Below are positions 53,600 through 64,000 of a stretch of DNA of 64,000 nt, piece by piece. The position numbers were made by a program, and so were the translations under genes. Location: contig NC_019866.2 of NCBI RefSeq assembly GCF_002234675.1, forward strand, positions 24,612,955 through 24,676,954, in the 5' to 3' direction. Numbering within the stretch: the stretch's first letter is position 1; the number at the start of each line of letters is the position of its first letter. Source of the stretch: Oryzias latipes. Taxonomy: Eukaryota; Chordata; Actinopteri; Beloniformes; Adrianichthyidae. A model generated the notes under the pieces. It saw nothing but the letters and a program-made list of their open reading frames with translations. It did no database searches and was not told where the DNA came from.

Positions 53600-54190
53600 T
53601 AAATCTAAATTTCTTTTTTTTATGTATGATTTATTTATTCATTTTTCAAAATAGGAAAAAAAAACAATTCAAAACCACAATTACAAAGAAAGAAAAGAGA
53701 ATAAAAAAGTACACAAATGAATGAATAAAATCATACAAACAGTATACTGTGCTACCAATCTATGAACAGCAGAGACACTCAACACCTCATACCTGTTAAT
53801 GTATTTGAAAGTTCACTGGGTCAGTTCTAAGGTCAAGGAAATGACATGCTCTAAGAAAGGTGACCACATTTCACAGAATTTACATCCAGTACCATTAAGA
53901 GAATGTCTGATTTTTTTTTACAGCTTAATAAAAGAAAGTGACTGTTTTATCCACTGTGAGTGAGTGGGTGGGCGAAGATCCTTCCAGTGCATCAGGATAG
54001 TCCGACAGGCAAGTAGTGTCAGAAAGGCAATAAGGTCCTCTAACCAAGGAGGGAGAGAATGATTGTCCGGAGGTATACCAAAAAGGGCTGACATTGGGGA
54101 TCGGTGTACTTTGACGTTACAGACAGGATAAAGAGTCAAATACAGAGTCCCAGAAGTCAGAAAGCGACAGACATGTCAAAAACATAATGT
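53600..54190 (-). pseudogene. L1-like LINE 3' end, minus orientation
   Basis: The minus strand encodes SALFGIPPDNHSLPPWLEDL, then IAFLTLLACRTILMHWKDLR and THSQWIKQSLSFIKL, the C-terminal ORF2 block of fish L1-like elements. Its 3' UTR runs leftward to T-rich sequence near 53605-53690, consistent with a tail. The 5' part is cut off by the Penelope-like element. Confidence 0.75.
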
Positions 54191-56029
54191 AAGATTTGCA
54201 GGGCTCGCAGACAAATCTTTAACCCAACCCCCAGCCGAGGACAAAGGACTATTAACGACCCGAAACCATGTAGGCTAAGTGCTAAGTGGACAATACCTCC
54301 AGTTTCAGGTCTGACTCCTCCCCCATGGACGCATATATATACCAGCTCTTAGACCAGCTAAATCAGAATTGACAAAGCCTCTTGGATAAGAGGTGAAACG
54401 TCTTCTAACTTTAATAACCAAGTCCAGATGACATCCCCCAAACCTACTACAATGGAACCAACCTGGATGAATGAGAGTCTTCATAGACATGTTTCTTCTA
54501 ACTTTGGGAAGGATACCCTCCAGCTGGTACGTGAATTGGAGAAGACAGCTAGGAAATTGGCGGACCACAAGAACCACGTCAGGTTCAACATGAGATGCAG
54601 ACAAAGCAACGTGATTCCCAAAAGCCTACAGATAGGCAAAGAGGTTAAAGGACACAGAGCTGAGAACATCATGCACAGAGCCAGAACCCAACTTTTAAAG
54701 GACAGAATCAGACAGACGTATTTCATCATCAACAACCTGGAAGGTAAAATGAAGAATCTACAGGACAACTTGGCCGCAACCGTTACTGAAGAAGTTCTTG
54801 AGAAGATTGTCGGTTTCACCCGGACAGCACAACTGGCACAACACCACAAAAGCAAGCAACGGCAAATCAAGAAATTTCAGATTCTCACTAACCAACAACA
54901 GATCCTTAAGGACAGGCTCAACAGGGAGAATAGAGGAAACCACACCAAGGCACGGGTTGATAGAGAGAGGTGGATTAAGAATATTTCCGACCGTGAGCTG
55001 ACCCAAACAGAGAAAGAGGTATTATCCAAGGGGCTGAATTTCTCGGTTACACCAAGTCATATCCCCGTGGTAGACCTCATCACAGCTACAGAAACGGCCA
55101 TAAAGAGGAACAATCTGACTGGATCTCAAGCTGAAGAATTATGACTCAAAATTTCGGCGGCACTGTCCAGTGCCTTACCACCACCGTCCAATCTTTCCTC
55201 AGATGAAAGAAAGGCCTTGACAGCCCTGGAGAAGGACCACAGTATCAACATTTTACCAGCGGATAAGGGGAGATGTACTGTGATCCTGAATGCGGCGGAC
55301 TATGAAGCCAAAGTTACCAACCTACTCAGTGACACCACCACATATGAAGCACTGAGAAGAGACCCAACCAGCGGCTATAAGAAAAAGGTTATAGACTGCC
55401 TACAAAGACTGGAGAGAGATCAAGTCATCGACAAGCCTCTTTATTACAGACTGTACCTGGGTAATACCACTCCATGCATTTATGGCCTCCCAAAAATCCA
55501 CAAGGAAGGAATACCACTGAGACCCATTGTCAGCATCATTGACTCAATAACTTACAACATGGCTAAACACCTGGCTACTATTTTGGCCCCTCTAGTCGGC
55601 AACACAGAGCATCATGTTAGGAATTCACAAGATTTTGCAAACAAAGTCAAACATCTTCAGCTGGATTCTGACGAGACGATTGTGTCTTACGAAGTAACTT
55701 CCCTCTTCACCTGCATTCCCACCACGGAGGCAGTGATTTCAGTGAGGAAGAGATTACTGCAGGATTCTCAGCTACAAGACAGTACAAATCTGACACCAGA
55801 CCACATCTGCGAACTGTTGGAAGTGTGCCTCAACTCCACATATTTCCGATTCAGGGGAAACTTCTACAGGCAGAGGCACGGCTGTGCTATGGGCTCTCCA
55901 ATATCACCCATTGTGGCCAATTTGTACATGGAAGAAGTCGAGAGAAGAGCCCTGGACTCTTTCCCAGGTACTACTCCAAGCCACTGGTTCAGATATGTGG
56001 ACGACACTTGGGTCAAGATCAATATGACA
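54190..56029 (+). pseudogene. Penelope-like element: N-terminal region and reverse transcriptase
   Basis: One frame runs from 54428 to about 56029, broken only by a TGA at 55142-55144. The first part is basic and helical. The second carries the Penelope RT landmarks SINILPADKGRCTVIL, IYGLPKIHK, PLRPIVSIID, HGCAMGSPISPIVANLYMEE and WFRYVDDTWVKI (YVDD catalytic Asp pair). The element then stops, so the thumb and any GIY-YIG endonuclease domain are lost, replaced by L1-derived sequence. The leader holds a hammerhead-like motif at 54369-54402. Confidence 0.85.
54369..54402 (+). ncRNA. hammerhead-like ribozyme motif in the Penelope leader
   Basis: The order is TTGACAA (where the core has CTGANGA), a hairpin CCTCTT-GGAT-AAGAGG (stem II), GAAA, then CGTC. 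Penelope-like elements are known to carry hammerhead motifs in their terminal repeats. Core positions 3 and 8 would be U and A instead of C and G, a change that keeps pairing but may lower activity. Confidence 0.45.
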
Positions 56030-56049
56030 ATGACACCAATATGTCAATA

Positions 56050-56778
56050 CAGTGATCCCTTGATTATCGCGGGGGTTACGTTCCAAATAGAACCCGTGAT
56101 AAGCAAAACCCGTGAAGTAGAAACCTTTATTTTTTTACAATTATTATACAATGAAATTCACTATTATACATTGAAAAGAAAGAACAAACCATTTAACAGG
56201 CTAAATCAATTGTTTTTTTAACAAATAAAAGTACTTTAGAAACGTTTTTTCAACAAATAACTTCTGTAGTGTGCTGTCAAATAATAATTTCAATCATCGA
56301 TAAGAACAGAAGGCTTTAAATTGCGGAGATTAGCCCCGCCCACCGCGACCCGAGTGGATTAAACGGAGGAAAATTTAAAATGATTATGAAAAAAAAAAAA
56401 AGTACAGTGGGACAGATAGTGACTCCGGTCTTTTCACTGCTCTTCATACTGAGCCGCTGCATCCTGACTCTGCTCTGCAGCGTTTTTTCCTTTTGAAGCC
56501 CGCGGTGCAGCTGCAGGTGTGTTTGTTCGGGAGAGGAACATAGTGATAGGCAGTTGTTGTCGCTCTTTTTTCTTCTTTGCTAAAGATCCTTATACACCGA
56601 CATGCCACCATCGATTATGTTGGAGAACTGTTATGAACGGCTCATCAAAGGGTCCCATTCTTGAGCTACTCGCTGAGTGACTTTTTAGCCAATCAGAATG
56701 CAGAACACAATGCACAATCCAAATCCGTGAAGTAGCGAAACCGTGAAAAGTAAACCGTGATATAGCAAGGGATCACTG
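56050..56778. mobile_element. Tigger/pogo-like miniature element with TA duplication
   Basis: The left end CAGTGATCCCTTGATTATCG and the inverse of the right end CAGTGATCCCTTGCTATATC match closely, with TA on both flanks (56048-56049, 56779-56780). Similar termini also repeat inside near each end (AACCCGTGATAAGC, AAACCGTGAAAAGT). There is no transposase over 729 bases. It sits inside L1-derived sequence. Confidence 0.8.
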
Positions 56779-56780
56779 TA

Positions 56781-57195
56781 TAGTCAACAATATGACTATG
56801 ACACCAAAATAATATTGTTCGGATATTTTCAGCCTAATAAGAAAATAAAAAGTTTGGTAGGGAGAGGCCACCATTATCTTTGCTTTTCTGTAATATGTTT
56901 TTTCTCATACCCTTTTTTCCCATAGAAATGGGGAAATAGAATTGTGAAGGCACCTGAAGAATTGATTTGGAATAAATGCTGGTAGGCATTGAAAAAAATA
57001 AAGAAATTTAGGCAGCACAATCATTTTAATGAAGCTTATTCTGCTTGCAAGAGATAACGGCAGCATAAACCAGCGCTGTAAGTCACAATTAATTTGATCC
57101 AGTAATGGGATAAAGTTGGTTTTGAAAAGTTTAGAAAATTCCTTAGTCACTTGAATGCCTAAATACTTAATGACAGATGGAGAGATTTTAAAAGG
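56781..57195 (-). pseudogene. L1-like ORF2 fragment, minus orientation
   Basis: The minus strand encodes LDQINCDLQRWFMLPLSLAS, then RISFIKMIVLPKFLYFFQCL, and after a break LQKSKDNGGLSLPNFLFSY. These are the blocks that follow the reverse transcriptase in fish L1-like ORF2. The fragment continues beyond the Tigger-like element into 56030-56049. Confidence 0.75.
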
Positions 57196-57254
57196 TAAGT
57201 TGGGGGGGGGGGGGGGGGGTAGGCCATGGCCTCCGGATTGATAGGAAAAAGTTA

Positions 57255-58240
57255 ACTTTTATTTAAGTTTATAATAATACACAATAAAACGAGAATATAT
57301 AGAACAACTTGAAAAACCTATAACTGAACAAGAAATAGAACAAGCAATAAATAATATGCAAAACCCTAAAGCTCCCGGCCCAGATGGCTACACATCAGAA
57401 TTTTACAAAGCCTTTAAAGATCAGATCTCACCAATACTTCTAGAAGTGTATAACGAATTAAAAACTTGACACGTAATAGAGAAAGAAATATTACCCCCAA
57501 CTTTTTATCAAGCAAACATCTCTGTAATCCATAAAACTGAAAAAGACCCATTGAATCCAGCATCATATAGGCCGATTAGTTTAATCAACGTAGATAACAA
57601 GATATTGGCAAAAATTCTAGCCACACGGTTAGAAAAAGTTCTACCAACAATAATATCCCAGGACCAAACAGGGTTCATCAAAGATAGACAACTATTTTTT
57701 AACATAAGAAGAATCTTAAATATCATCCATACACAAGATAAAAACAATTTAAATTCAGAAATTCTACTCTCTTTAGATGCAGAAAAAGCATTTGACAGGG
57801 TTGAGTGGGATTACCTTTTTTTGACCCTTTCAATGTTTGGATTTGGTTTTAAATTTATTTCCTTGGTTAAACTTCTATATGCTCAACCTACAGCCTCAGT
57901 ACAAACAAACAATACTCATTCTGAATACTTTGCTTTGAACCGTTCGACAAGGCAAGGGTGCCCTCTCTCACCTCTGCTATTTGCGCTAGCCATCGAACCT
58001 TTAGCCATTCTACTACGCTCATTAAAAGAATACGCTGGGATTAATAGAGGAAACACAGAACACAAAGTATCCCTTTATGCAGATGATCTTCTATTGTACG
58101 TTTCTGACCCTATAAAATCAATCCCCATTAGTATGACTATTTTGGAAAACTTTGGACGAATATCAGGTTATAAATTAAACCTATCTAAAAGCATTTTATT
58201 TCCAATTAACTCCAAAGCTAAAGAAGATCTTAGCAGTCTT
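57255..58240 (+). pseudogene. L1-like reverse transcriptase fragment, plus orientation
   Basis: The plus strand encodes EQLEKPITEQEIEQAINNMQ, KAPGPDGYTSEFYK, a TGA at about 57468, then SYRPISLINVDNKILAKILA, LSLDAEKAFDRVEWDYLF, RQGCPLSPLLFALAIEPLA and VSLYADDLLLYVSD (YADD catalytic site). It breaks off into a T run at about 58239-58256. Upstream is an 18-base G run (57202-57219). Confidence 0.85.
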
Positions 58241-60700
58241 TTTTTTTTTTTTTTTTACTTGTCCTGTCCAACAGCTAGGCAGGCAGATGAGAGCTGAGGG
58301 CCTCTTGTGTTGGACATATTTTACTTTAACAAGAGGGGTTATTAATCTTCAGACAAACTAAAGGTATGACTGAATAAACCCCTTTTGTAATTGAGGCCAA
58401 ACTTTATTCATTTCAACCATGATTTGGTGTTGGACCGGACGGAAAAGGAAAGAAGGGAAGAAGAGGGAGGGATGTCAGGGGGGGGGGGGGGGGGGGGGTG
58501 ATAGTGAGGGGGGGGGGGGTAAGACCATGAAGCAGCATAGAGCAGACAGGTTTACTGGTTGTTTATCATTACGGTACGGTTCAAATGTAGTACAAAAAGG
58601 GCGGGGCCTGTCCACACACACTCAAATACTATCAACACACCTGCTAGCTGCAAAAAATGTCCACATGTCAACATGTACACAAAACAGATAGTGTTCACGA
58701 ACGCATACCTATGCCTTTAAACCAACTAGTGTGAAATCTTTCATTCATTCAATCATGCAAACTATTAGTGCAAAGGTGAGCTAACACCTGTGCTCAGGTG
58801 AGTGTTTATGTTCTTCTAAAATGGATGGTGGAATGTGAAAAGAAGGAGGAGGAGCGCCCAGCCACCCCCACACCCAGACCCCCGCCGCAGCAGCAGCGGC
58901 AGCCGGAATTCCCCCAACGCCACACGGGAACAGGCAGGGAACAACCGCCCCCCGGGTGACCAAGACCGCCACCCAGGCCAGGGCCAGCAGGACCGCCGCG
59001 AGGCCCCCAGAGCCAGAGAGCAGGGAGGCGCGGAGGGAAAGATAGCGCCGCCCCAGCCCAGCCAGGAAAGCAGCCCCCCGCCGCGCCGGAAGAGCCCAAC
59101 GCAGGGCCCCACCGGAGAAAGACGCCCACAGCACCAGACGAGCACCCCACCACCACCCAGGAGTTCCGGGCATCCCCCCGCCCCAACCCCAAGTACGAGC
59201 CAGGACCCCCCAAGGGAGACCCGCTCCGCACCCCAGGCAACCACCCACCCGGCCCAAGGTTGGTCCAGGGAGGAGCAAGGCAGGGGCCCGCTGCCCCCGC
59301 CCAGGAGGGGGGAACCCCAGGGAAAAAAGGGTGGCCCACAAGGGGTGTTATAAATATGGCCCGACCAGGCTCGGCCATGTTGGAAGTTTGGCGGGGCCCA
59401 GCGCTCAGGGGCAAGGACCAGGACCCACCCCCCAGGGACACGAACACCCCCGGCTCAGGTGTAATATGAACCCCCCCACCGTGCGGAGAGAGAGCCGCCG
59501 GGCCCAGGGAGCAGGCACCCAAGGGACATGGCCGCCATCGCCAAGGGGCCCGCACCCCCCACCAGGGAAGGGGTAGGGGACAGATGGACCCAGGTCCCAC
59601 CTTCCTTGCAAAATGTGTGTGCGTGTATGTGTGTTTGAGAGGGTGTGTGTGTGCATGTGTGTGTGTTTATGTTGGAATGTATATATTGAAGGGGGAGGGG
59701 TTTGTGTACTAAGGGGGGTGCAGTTAAAATTGGCGAGTAGGGCACTAAGGGGACATCTCCTGATTACTCACAGTGATGTCCCCTCACCCTCCCCACCAAG
59801 GGGCCCTAAATGTCTAAGGTGCGGTTAAAATTGGCGGGTAGAGCGCTAAGAGGACATCTGCTGCTTGCTTGCAGTGATGTCCAAGCACCCCCCCTACCAA
59901 GGACCCTACATGTCTAAGGTGCAAATAAAACCGAAAGAGGGGGGGCCCACTCCATACGGCAACCATAGGAGGGGGGCCACTGCCAAGTAGCCCCCCCCCA
60001 AGGTGCATCGCAGGCTAGACCCCCCACCCCCTCACCCTAATATGAGGTTATATGAGGAAGGGGGTAAGTTGGGGACAGCTGGTAGACTGTCCCCCGGTGG
60101 TCAAACAGCTGTCCCCCAGCCCCCCCCCCCCCCCAGCAAAGGGGCCAGGGCCACCCAGCCCAGGGGCCCCACCCCCGGAGGCGCCGACACCCCAGGCCCG
60201 GCACCACCCACCCCACACAGAGAGAGAGGAGCCAGAAAGCATCGCCCCCCCCGGAGCAAGCCCAGGCCCCCACCCCCAGACGCCGGCCCTAGAGGATCTC
60301 TGGTCAGGCCTTGACGGGACCGAGGAGGCCAACCGGCCGAGGCAACCACTGATTGCCTCAGCGGAGACCCCGACCCGTTAGCCCCCCCGACCCGTACCAA
60401 TAATGGGCCCCCCCTCCCCCCCAGAACGCCCCCCACAGGACAGGGCCGACAAGCCCCCCACCCCACCCCACCCCAGACCCCGCAGCCGAAGCGGATGACA
60501 CCCAGAGCGACCGGGGGCCCCGAGTGGGTTGTCCCGTCCCGTCCCAGAGCCAGGGAAGGGCCGATCCCAGCCCCGGGTGCAGATGGGCAGCCCATCCGGC
60601 GCCGCTGGGCCCCCCCGAGCAGGGCCCCCCGCCAACCCCCCCCAGCACAGGCAAAGGGACCACCCCCCCAAGCCAAGCCAGACCCCGCAGCCGAAGCGGA
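58239..60700. repeat. 2.4-kb C-rich block of unknown origin between L1 pieces
   Basis: It opens with a T run of about 17 and T-rich or mixed sequence to 58800, then is extremely C-rich on the plus strand to 60700. Features inside include G runs at 58478-58498 and 58508-58519, a C run at 60121-60134, a two-copy tandem repeat of about 105 bases (59714-59925), and a repeated CCGCAGCCGAAGCGGATG at about 60480 and 60687. Frames of 100-264 codons on both strands are Pro/Arg- or Gly-rich and low in complexity; none is called a gene. In reverse, AATAAA near 58407-58402 and the terminal A run look like a retrotransposed 3' end. Confidence 0.55.
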
Positions 60701-60909
60701 TGTTATTATGAAACATTTGCGACTAGAAAATATCAGATTTACACTTAAAGGAAAGCAAGAAGAATTTTACAAAACCTGGCAACCATTCATAGACCTTTTT
60801 GAGATTATGAAAGAATAATAACTGAGCTTCATACCGATTGTTAAATGTGATGTCTTCCACTTAATGTTTATTATAATATTTTATTTTTTCTTTCTTTTTT
60901 CTCTTTTTT

Positions 60910-60951
<42 letters not shown>

Positions 60952-61055
60952 CTGTTGTTGTTGGATTGTTGTATTACACTTAAAAAAGCAAATGTGTTAT
61001 TATGTTATTTTTGTATGAAAATCTGAATAAAAAGAGAATTAAAAAAAAGAAAAAG
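60701..61055 (+). pseudogene. L1-like ORF2 end and 3' UTR
   Basis: DVIMKHLRLENIRFTLKGKQ followed by EEFYKTWQPFIDLFEIMKE and two stops is the extreme C-terminus of a fish L1-like ORF2. The 3' UTR contains a GTT/TTG run (60911-60951) and ends in AATAAAAAGAGAATTAAAAA with an A-rich tail near 61055. Confidence 0.8.
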
Positions 61056-63564
61056 AATGTGGAAATTAAGTACCGGTATGTCAAATAAATATTTCTTACT
61101 GGAAGAGTTGTCTGACTGAAACTATACACTATTATTAACTGTTGTCTGTACAAAATATACTCATAAAACTCTCATTCAAATAAAATACGTAAATAAAAAA
61201 AATCAATAAGTAAACAAATCAGTGACACATTTCTGTTCATTCAGTCTTCTATATCTGCTGTTTTCTAATTCAAACATCCCTATTAACACAGTTCAGTTAA
61301 CACTGTTGAATTATAACTATTAAACACTAAAGCAGACTCCAATTCTACAGTTCTTTAAGCTCCATCAATGGTTCTTCTGAACACGGCTTCTCTTGTCTTC
61401 TTCTCACTGCTGGACACTTGGCAGCACTTCCTCCCAAACAGCTGAGACCATCAGTGTGGATGAAGATGATTGACAGTAAATCTGGACTGGACTTGAACTT
61501 CTTGAAATTTAAGGTGGAGAAGTCAGAGGATGTGCTCCCAATTTTGAATCTGTGTTGAATTTGAAGTTTAATTTTTAAAACACAAATCAGTAAAGGAGAT
61601 ACAAAATTCAGAAACCACTTTTGGATTTTCTTTCTTATGACTTTTTGCACATTTAAACCCCGGTCACAAGTTATTGTAGAGCAGCCGGTCTCCCACTCCT
61701 ATGTTTTTATAAAAAAACTGATGGAAATTCATGTTGGCGACACCAAATATGTGCAGCCAAGATGGACAATAAGCGTGTTTGAGATCATTCAGGTGGACGA
61801 AACACTGTGCTGATCACCTGATTTGTGACGGGGTGAGTCTGCGCAGCGTGCCTAACCGGCGTAACCGTAACCTCAGCCCTCCTCCGGGTCTGTGCGACCC
61901 AGAGAAAAGTTCAGCACTGACTGCATGTGTGGCAGACAGGGCTGTGGGTCGTAGTTTGTCCCTCATGGTGTTCCATAGGTAAATATTCATGGCCAGCACC
62001 TGTCTGCTGAGCTGTGATTGGCTCACAAGGCTGATAAATAGCAGCTGTGGGAGTTCCATCTAGATGCTGGTTTCCTGGTTTGGCCTTGGTGGGTGAGCTT
62101 GACATGTGGACCTTTTTTACTGAAGCTTTTAATCATTTGAGTCCTTTTACTAAAGTTTTTAAGCATTTGAGTTTGCAACATTTTAAATTCTATTTATATT
62201 AACAGGTGGTGGCATGAGTTCTGAGCCTGGGGCATGAGAGGTAACACTAGGGTTTGTAAAACATGTGTTTGTCCCAGGGGAGAACTAACTTATTTTTCTT
62301 TTTCCATTGCCACTGCTGTTTTGCTTGTAGTGTTTTTAGTCATTGTTTTTAAAGTTTTAACCAACCTTGACACCCTTGCTTTTATCCATTTTTAAACTGT
62401 TTTGTGCTCATTTTAGTATCTTGGTGGTTGGACCTGGCTGAAGGTGGCTGCCTTCTCCTTTTATCCTTATGGTAGCTGGTGGGTGCCATATATAGTATTG
62501 TGTAAGGGGGACCCCCCCCCTGTTTTCGGCCCATAAATTAGTGGTGACCTGCTCAGGTGCACCTCTTCTGTTTTGTATTTTCTTTTAATCACTGTTTGGG
62601 TTGTAGTGTGTTTTTGTGTGCATTTGGGCCCTGAGCAGGTACTCCTGGTGAGGGTTTGGATCAGATCTCCCTTGGTGGTGTTTGGGGCTACCCACCGGTA
62701 CAGTGGGGCTGAGGCGATCCTGGAGGCAGCCGCCCTCATGCAGTGTTGGAGTGCGGTCCAACTGTCTGAGTTTATTTTAACCTTTTTTATGGAAATTGTG
62801 TCAAGTTTTTAATAAATTGTATATTTTTAACCACTATCAAATCCAGTCTCCATTTGGGGTGCAAGTAAGGGGGCATTTGGTCACACGTATTTAGATGCGT
62901 TCTAAAAAGTAAAGTAAGAAACTCCTTAATGTGGTCTGGGGAGGGGCGGTCAGGTTTCCTGCCTTAAATGTTCTCCTGCTTTCAAGCCCGGTCAATGTCC
63001 CACCCCCAAGAGTCCCCAAGAGTGGTTGGTTGGTCAGCTCCGCGCACAAAATTGAAAAGGTGTCATTCATGCAGGCTGGCGGGCTGCATTAACATTAAAC
63101 TTTCATGTTAAGGCGAGGGCCGCAAAATGTCATCTTGGGGGCCGCAGATAGGCCGCGAGTTTGAGGCCCCTGCACTAGACAGAGCTCTGAACCTTTTTTC
63201 TTCAATGATTTGTGATCTTCATTGGTGTCCATGGATTACATGAAATCTTTCCACCTTTGTCATGGTAGGGAGAACACGTCAATGGAAGGGGGGGGGGGGT
63301 CATCTAAGATAGCACACGGGTTATAGTCCAGTTGCTGTGACTGGACTCTAAGATCTGCTGGTGCTGGTCCTGCTGGAAGAACCAGAACCTCTGGGCTTTG
63401 GTTCCGGCTGGAAGCTGCCGTCTGCTGTTCACCAAACATCAGCGGCCTGATGCGAACACAGCGGCATATTTGCTGGAAGGTTTTGTGCACTTCAGTGTGA
63501 TGTTTTTCATCAGACCCAGACCAATGAATGTTTTTAATAAATCTGATTATGAACGGTCTCTGCT

Positions 63565-63601
<37 letters not shown>

Positions 63602-64000
63602 GAAGGTAAAGATGTGTCAAAATGGCCGACCTGGTAGATTTGATGTGAAAACAAATCTGCGTCTGTGTTAAAAAAAATAAAAAAAAAATAAAAAGAAAAT
63701 CTTGTCAAAATCACAAATTCCCGTTTGCATGTGTTCATTTAGAGTTACAACCTCAAAGTGCTACAACTGCGCTTCAGACTTTTGACATGTTCCTTGGCGA
63801 ACATTTATTTCAACGGATCTGTGTCCGATAAAGGAAAAAGGGAGGGGGGGGGGGGGTTCAATCAGTCAGAGTGCGGCACTCAGAACTTGGTAAAGTTAGA
63901 TCTTAACAGATTCGGACTTCCGGTCTAAATAACTCTGATAATCGAACAAATGTGACAGCAAGTATCTCAATCATTTTGTATTAACAGAGTGAACTACAAA
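61056..64000. other. unassigned repeat-like DNA, no gene found
   Basis: Frames up to 101 codons (for example 61345-61650 minus) resemble nothing I know. Bases 63060-63172 look like one hAT terminus (ends GCGAGTTTGAGGCCCCTG), with no partner end seen. Homopolymers occur at 63288-63299 (G), 63568-63596 (T) and 63844-63856 (G). Nothing suggests a host exon. Confidence 0.5.

Noticed and set aside
58781..60716. Pro/Arg-rich and Gly/Trp-rich frames up to 264 codons
   Set aside because: Low-complexity translation of a C-rich block; overlapping frames on both strands and no domain.

Overview
The window looks like teleost fish nuclear DNA, probably from a percomorph. It carries two multi-exon vertebrate genes with GT-AG introns, and its introns and intergenic DNA are full of fish-type repeats: Penelope-like, L1-like, L2/CR1-like and R4/Rex6-like retroelements, Tc1, hAT, PIF/Harbinger and pogo/Tigger-like DNA transposons, tRNA-derived SINEs, and CA, TG and GATA microsatellites. 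No bacterial gene, CRISPR array, rRNA or functional tRNA gene was seen.

Region 1 (1-18330, minus strand): ap2a1, the alpha-1 large subunit of the AP-2 clathrin adaptor. I traced 18 coding exons that join in phase into 868 residues, from the start codon at 18087-18085 to an exon ending at 506. The last part of the appendage domain lies beyond the left edge. One 96-base intron (976-1071) has the features of a minor-spliceosome AT-AC intron. One 63-base exon (1975-2037) is frame-neutral and corresponds to the brain-type hinge insert known in mammals.

Region 2 (18331-22880): a divergent intergenic stretch of about 4.6 kb. It holds a CpG-rich promoter-side block, a Tc1 relic, a Penelope-repeat fragment, a palindrome, a hAT (BED-finger) relic, a SINE, and an R4/Rex6-type LINE split by a long GATA tract.

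Region 3 (22880-53330, plus strand): a complete MRP1-type ABC transporter, abcc1 or a close paralogue. It has 31 coding exons and 1511 residues, with the order TMD0, L0, TMD1, NBD1, linker, TMD2, NBD2. Its introns hold a roughly 1.4-kb minisatellite of 25-base units, a hairpin-rich higher-order repeat, a DNA transposon nested in a Tc1 relic, and UG repeats touching two splice sites.

Region 4 (53600-64000): a retroelement graveyard with no recognisable host gene. It contains L1 fragments in both orientations, a Penelope-like element with one in-frame stop, a Tigger-like element, and a 2.4-kb strongly C-rich block joined to an L1 3' end. The last 3 kb is unassigned repeat-like DNA.

The two genes are arranged head to head, but nothing in the sequence shows that they work together. 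One supports clathrin-mediated endocytosis, and the other exports conjugates and drugs across the membrane.
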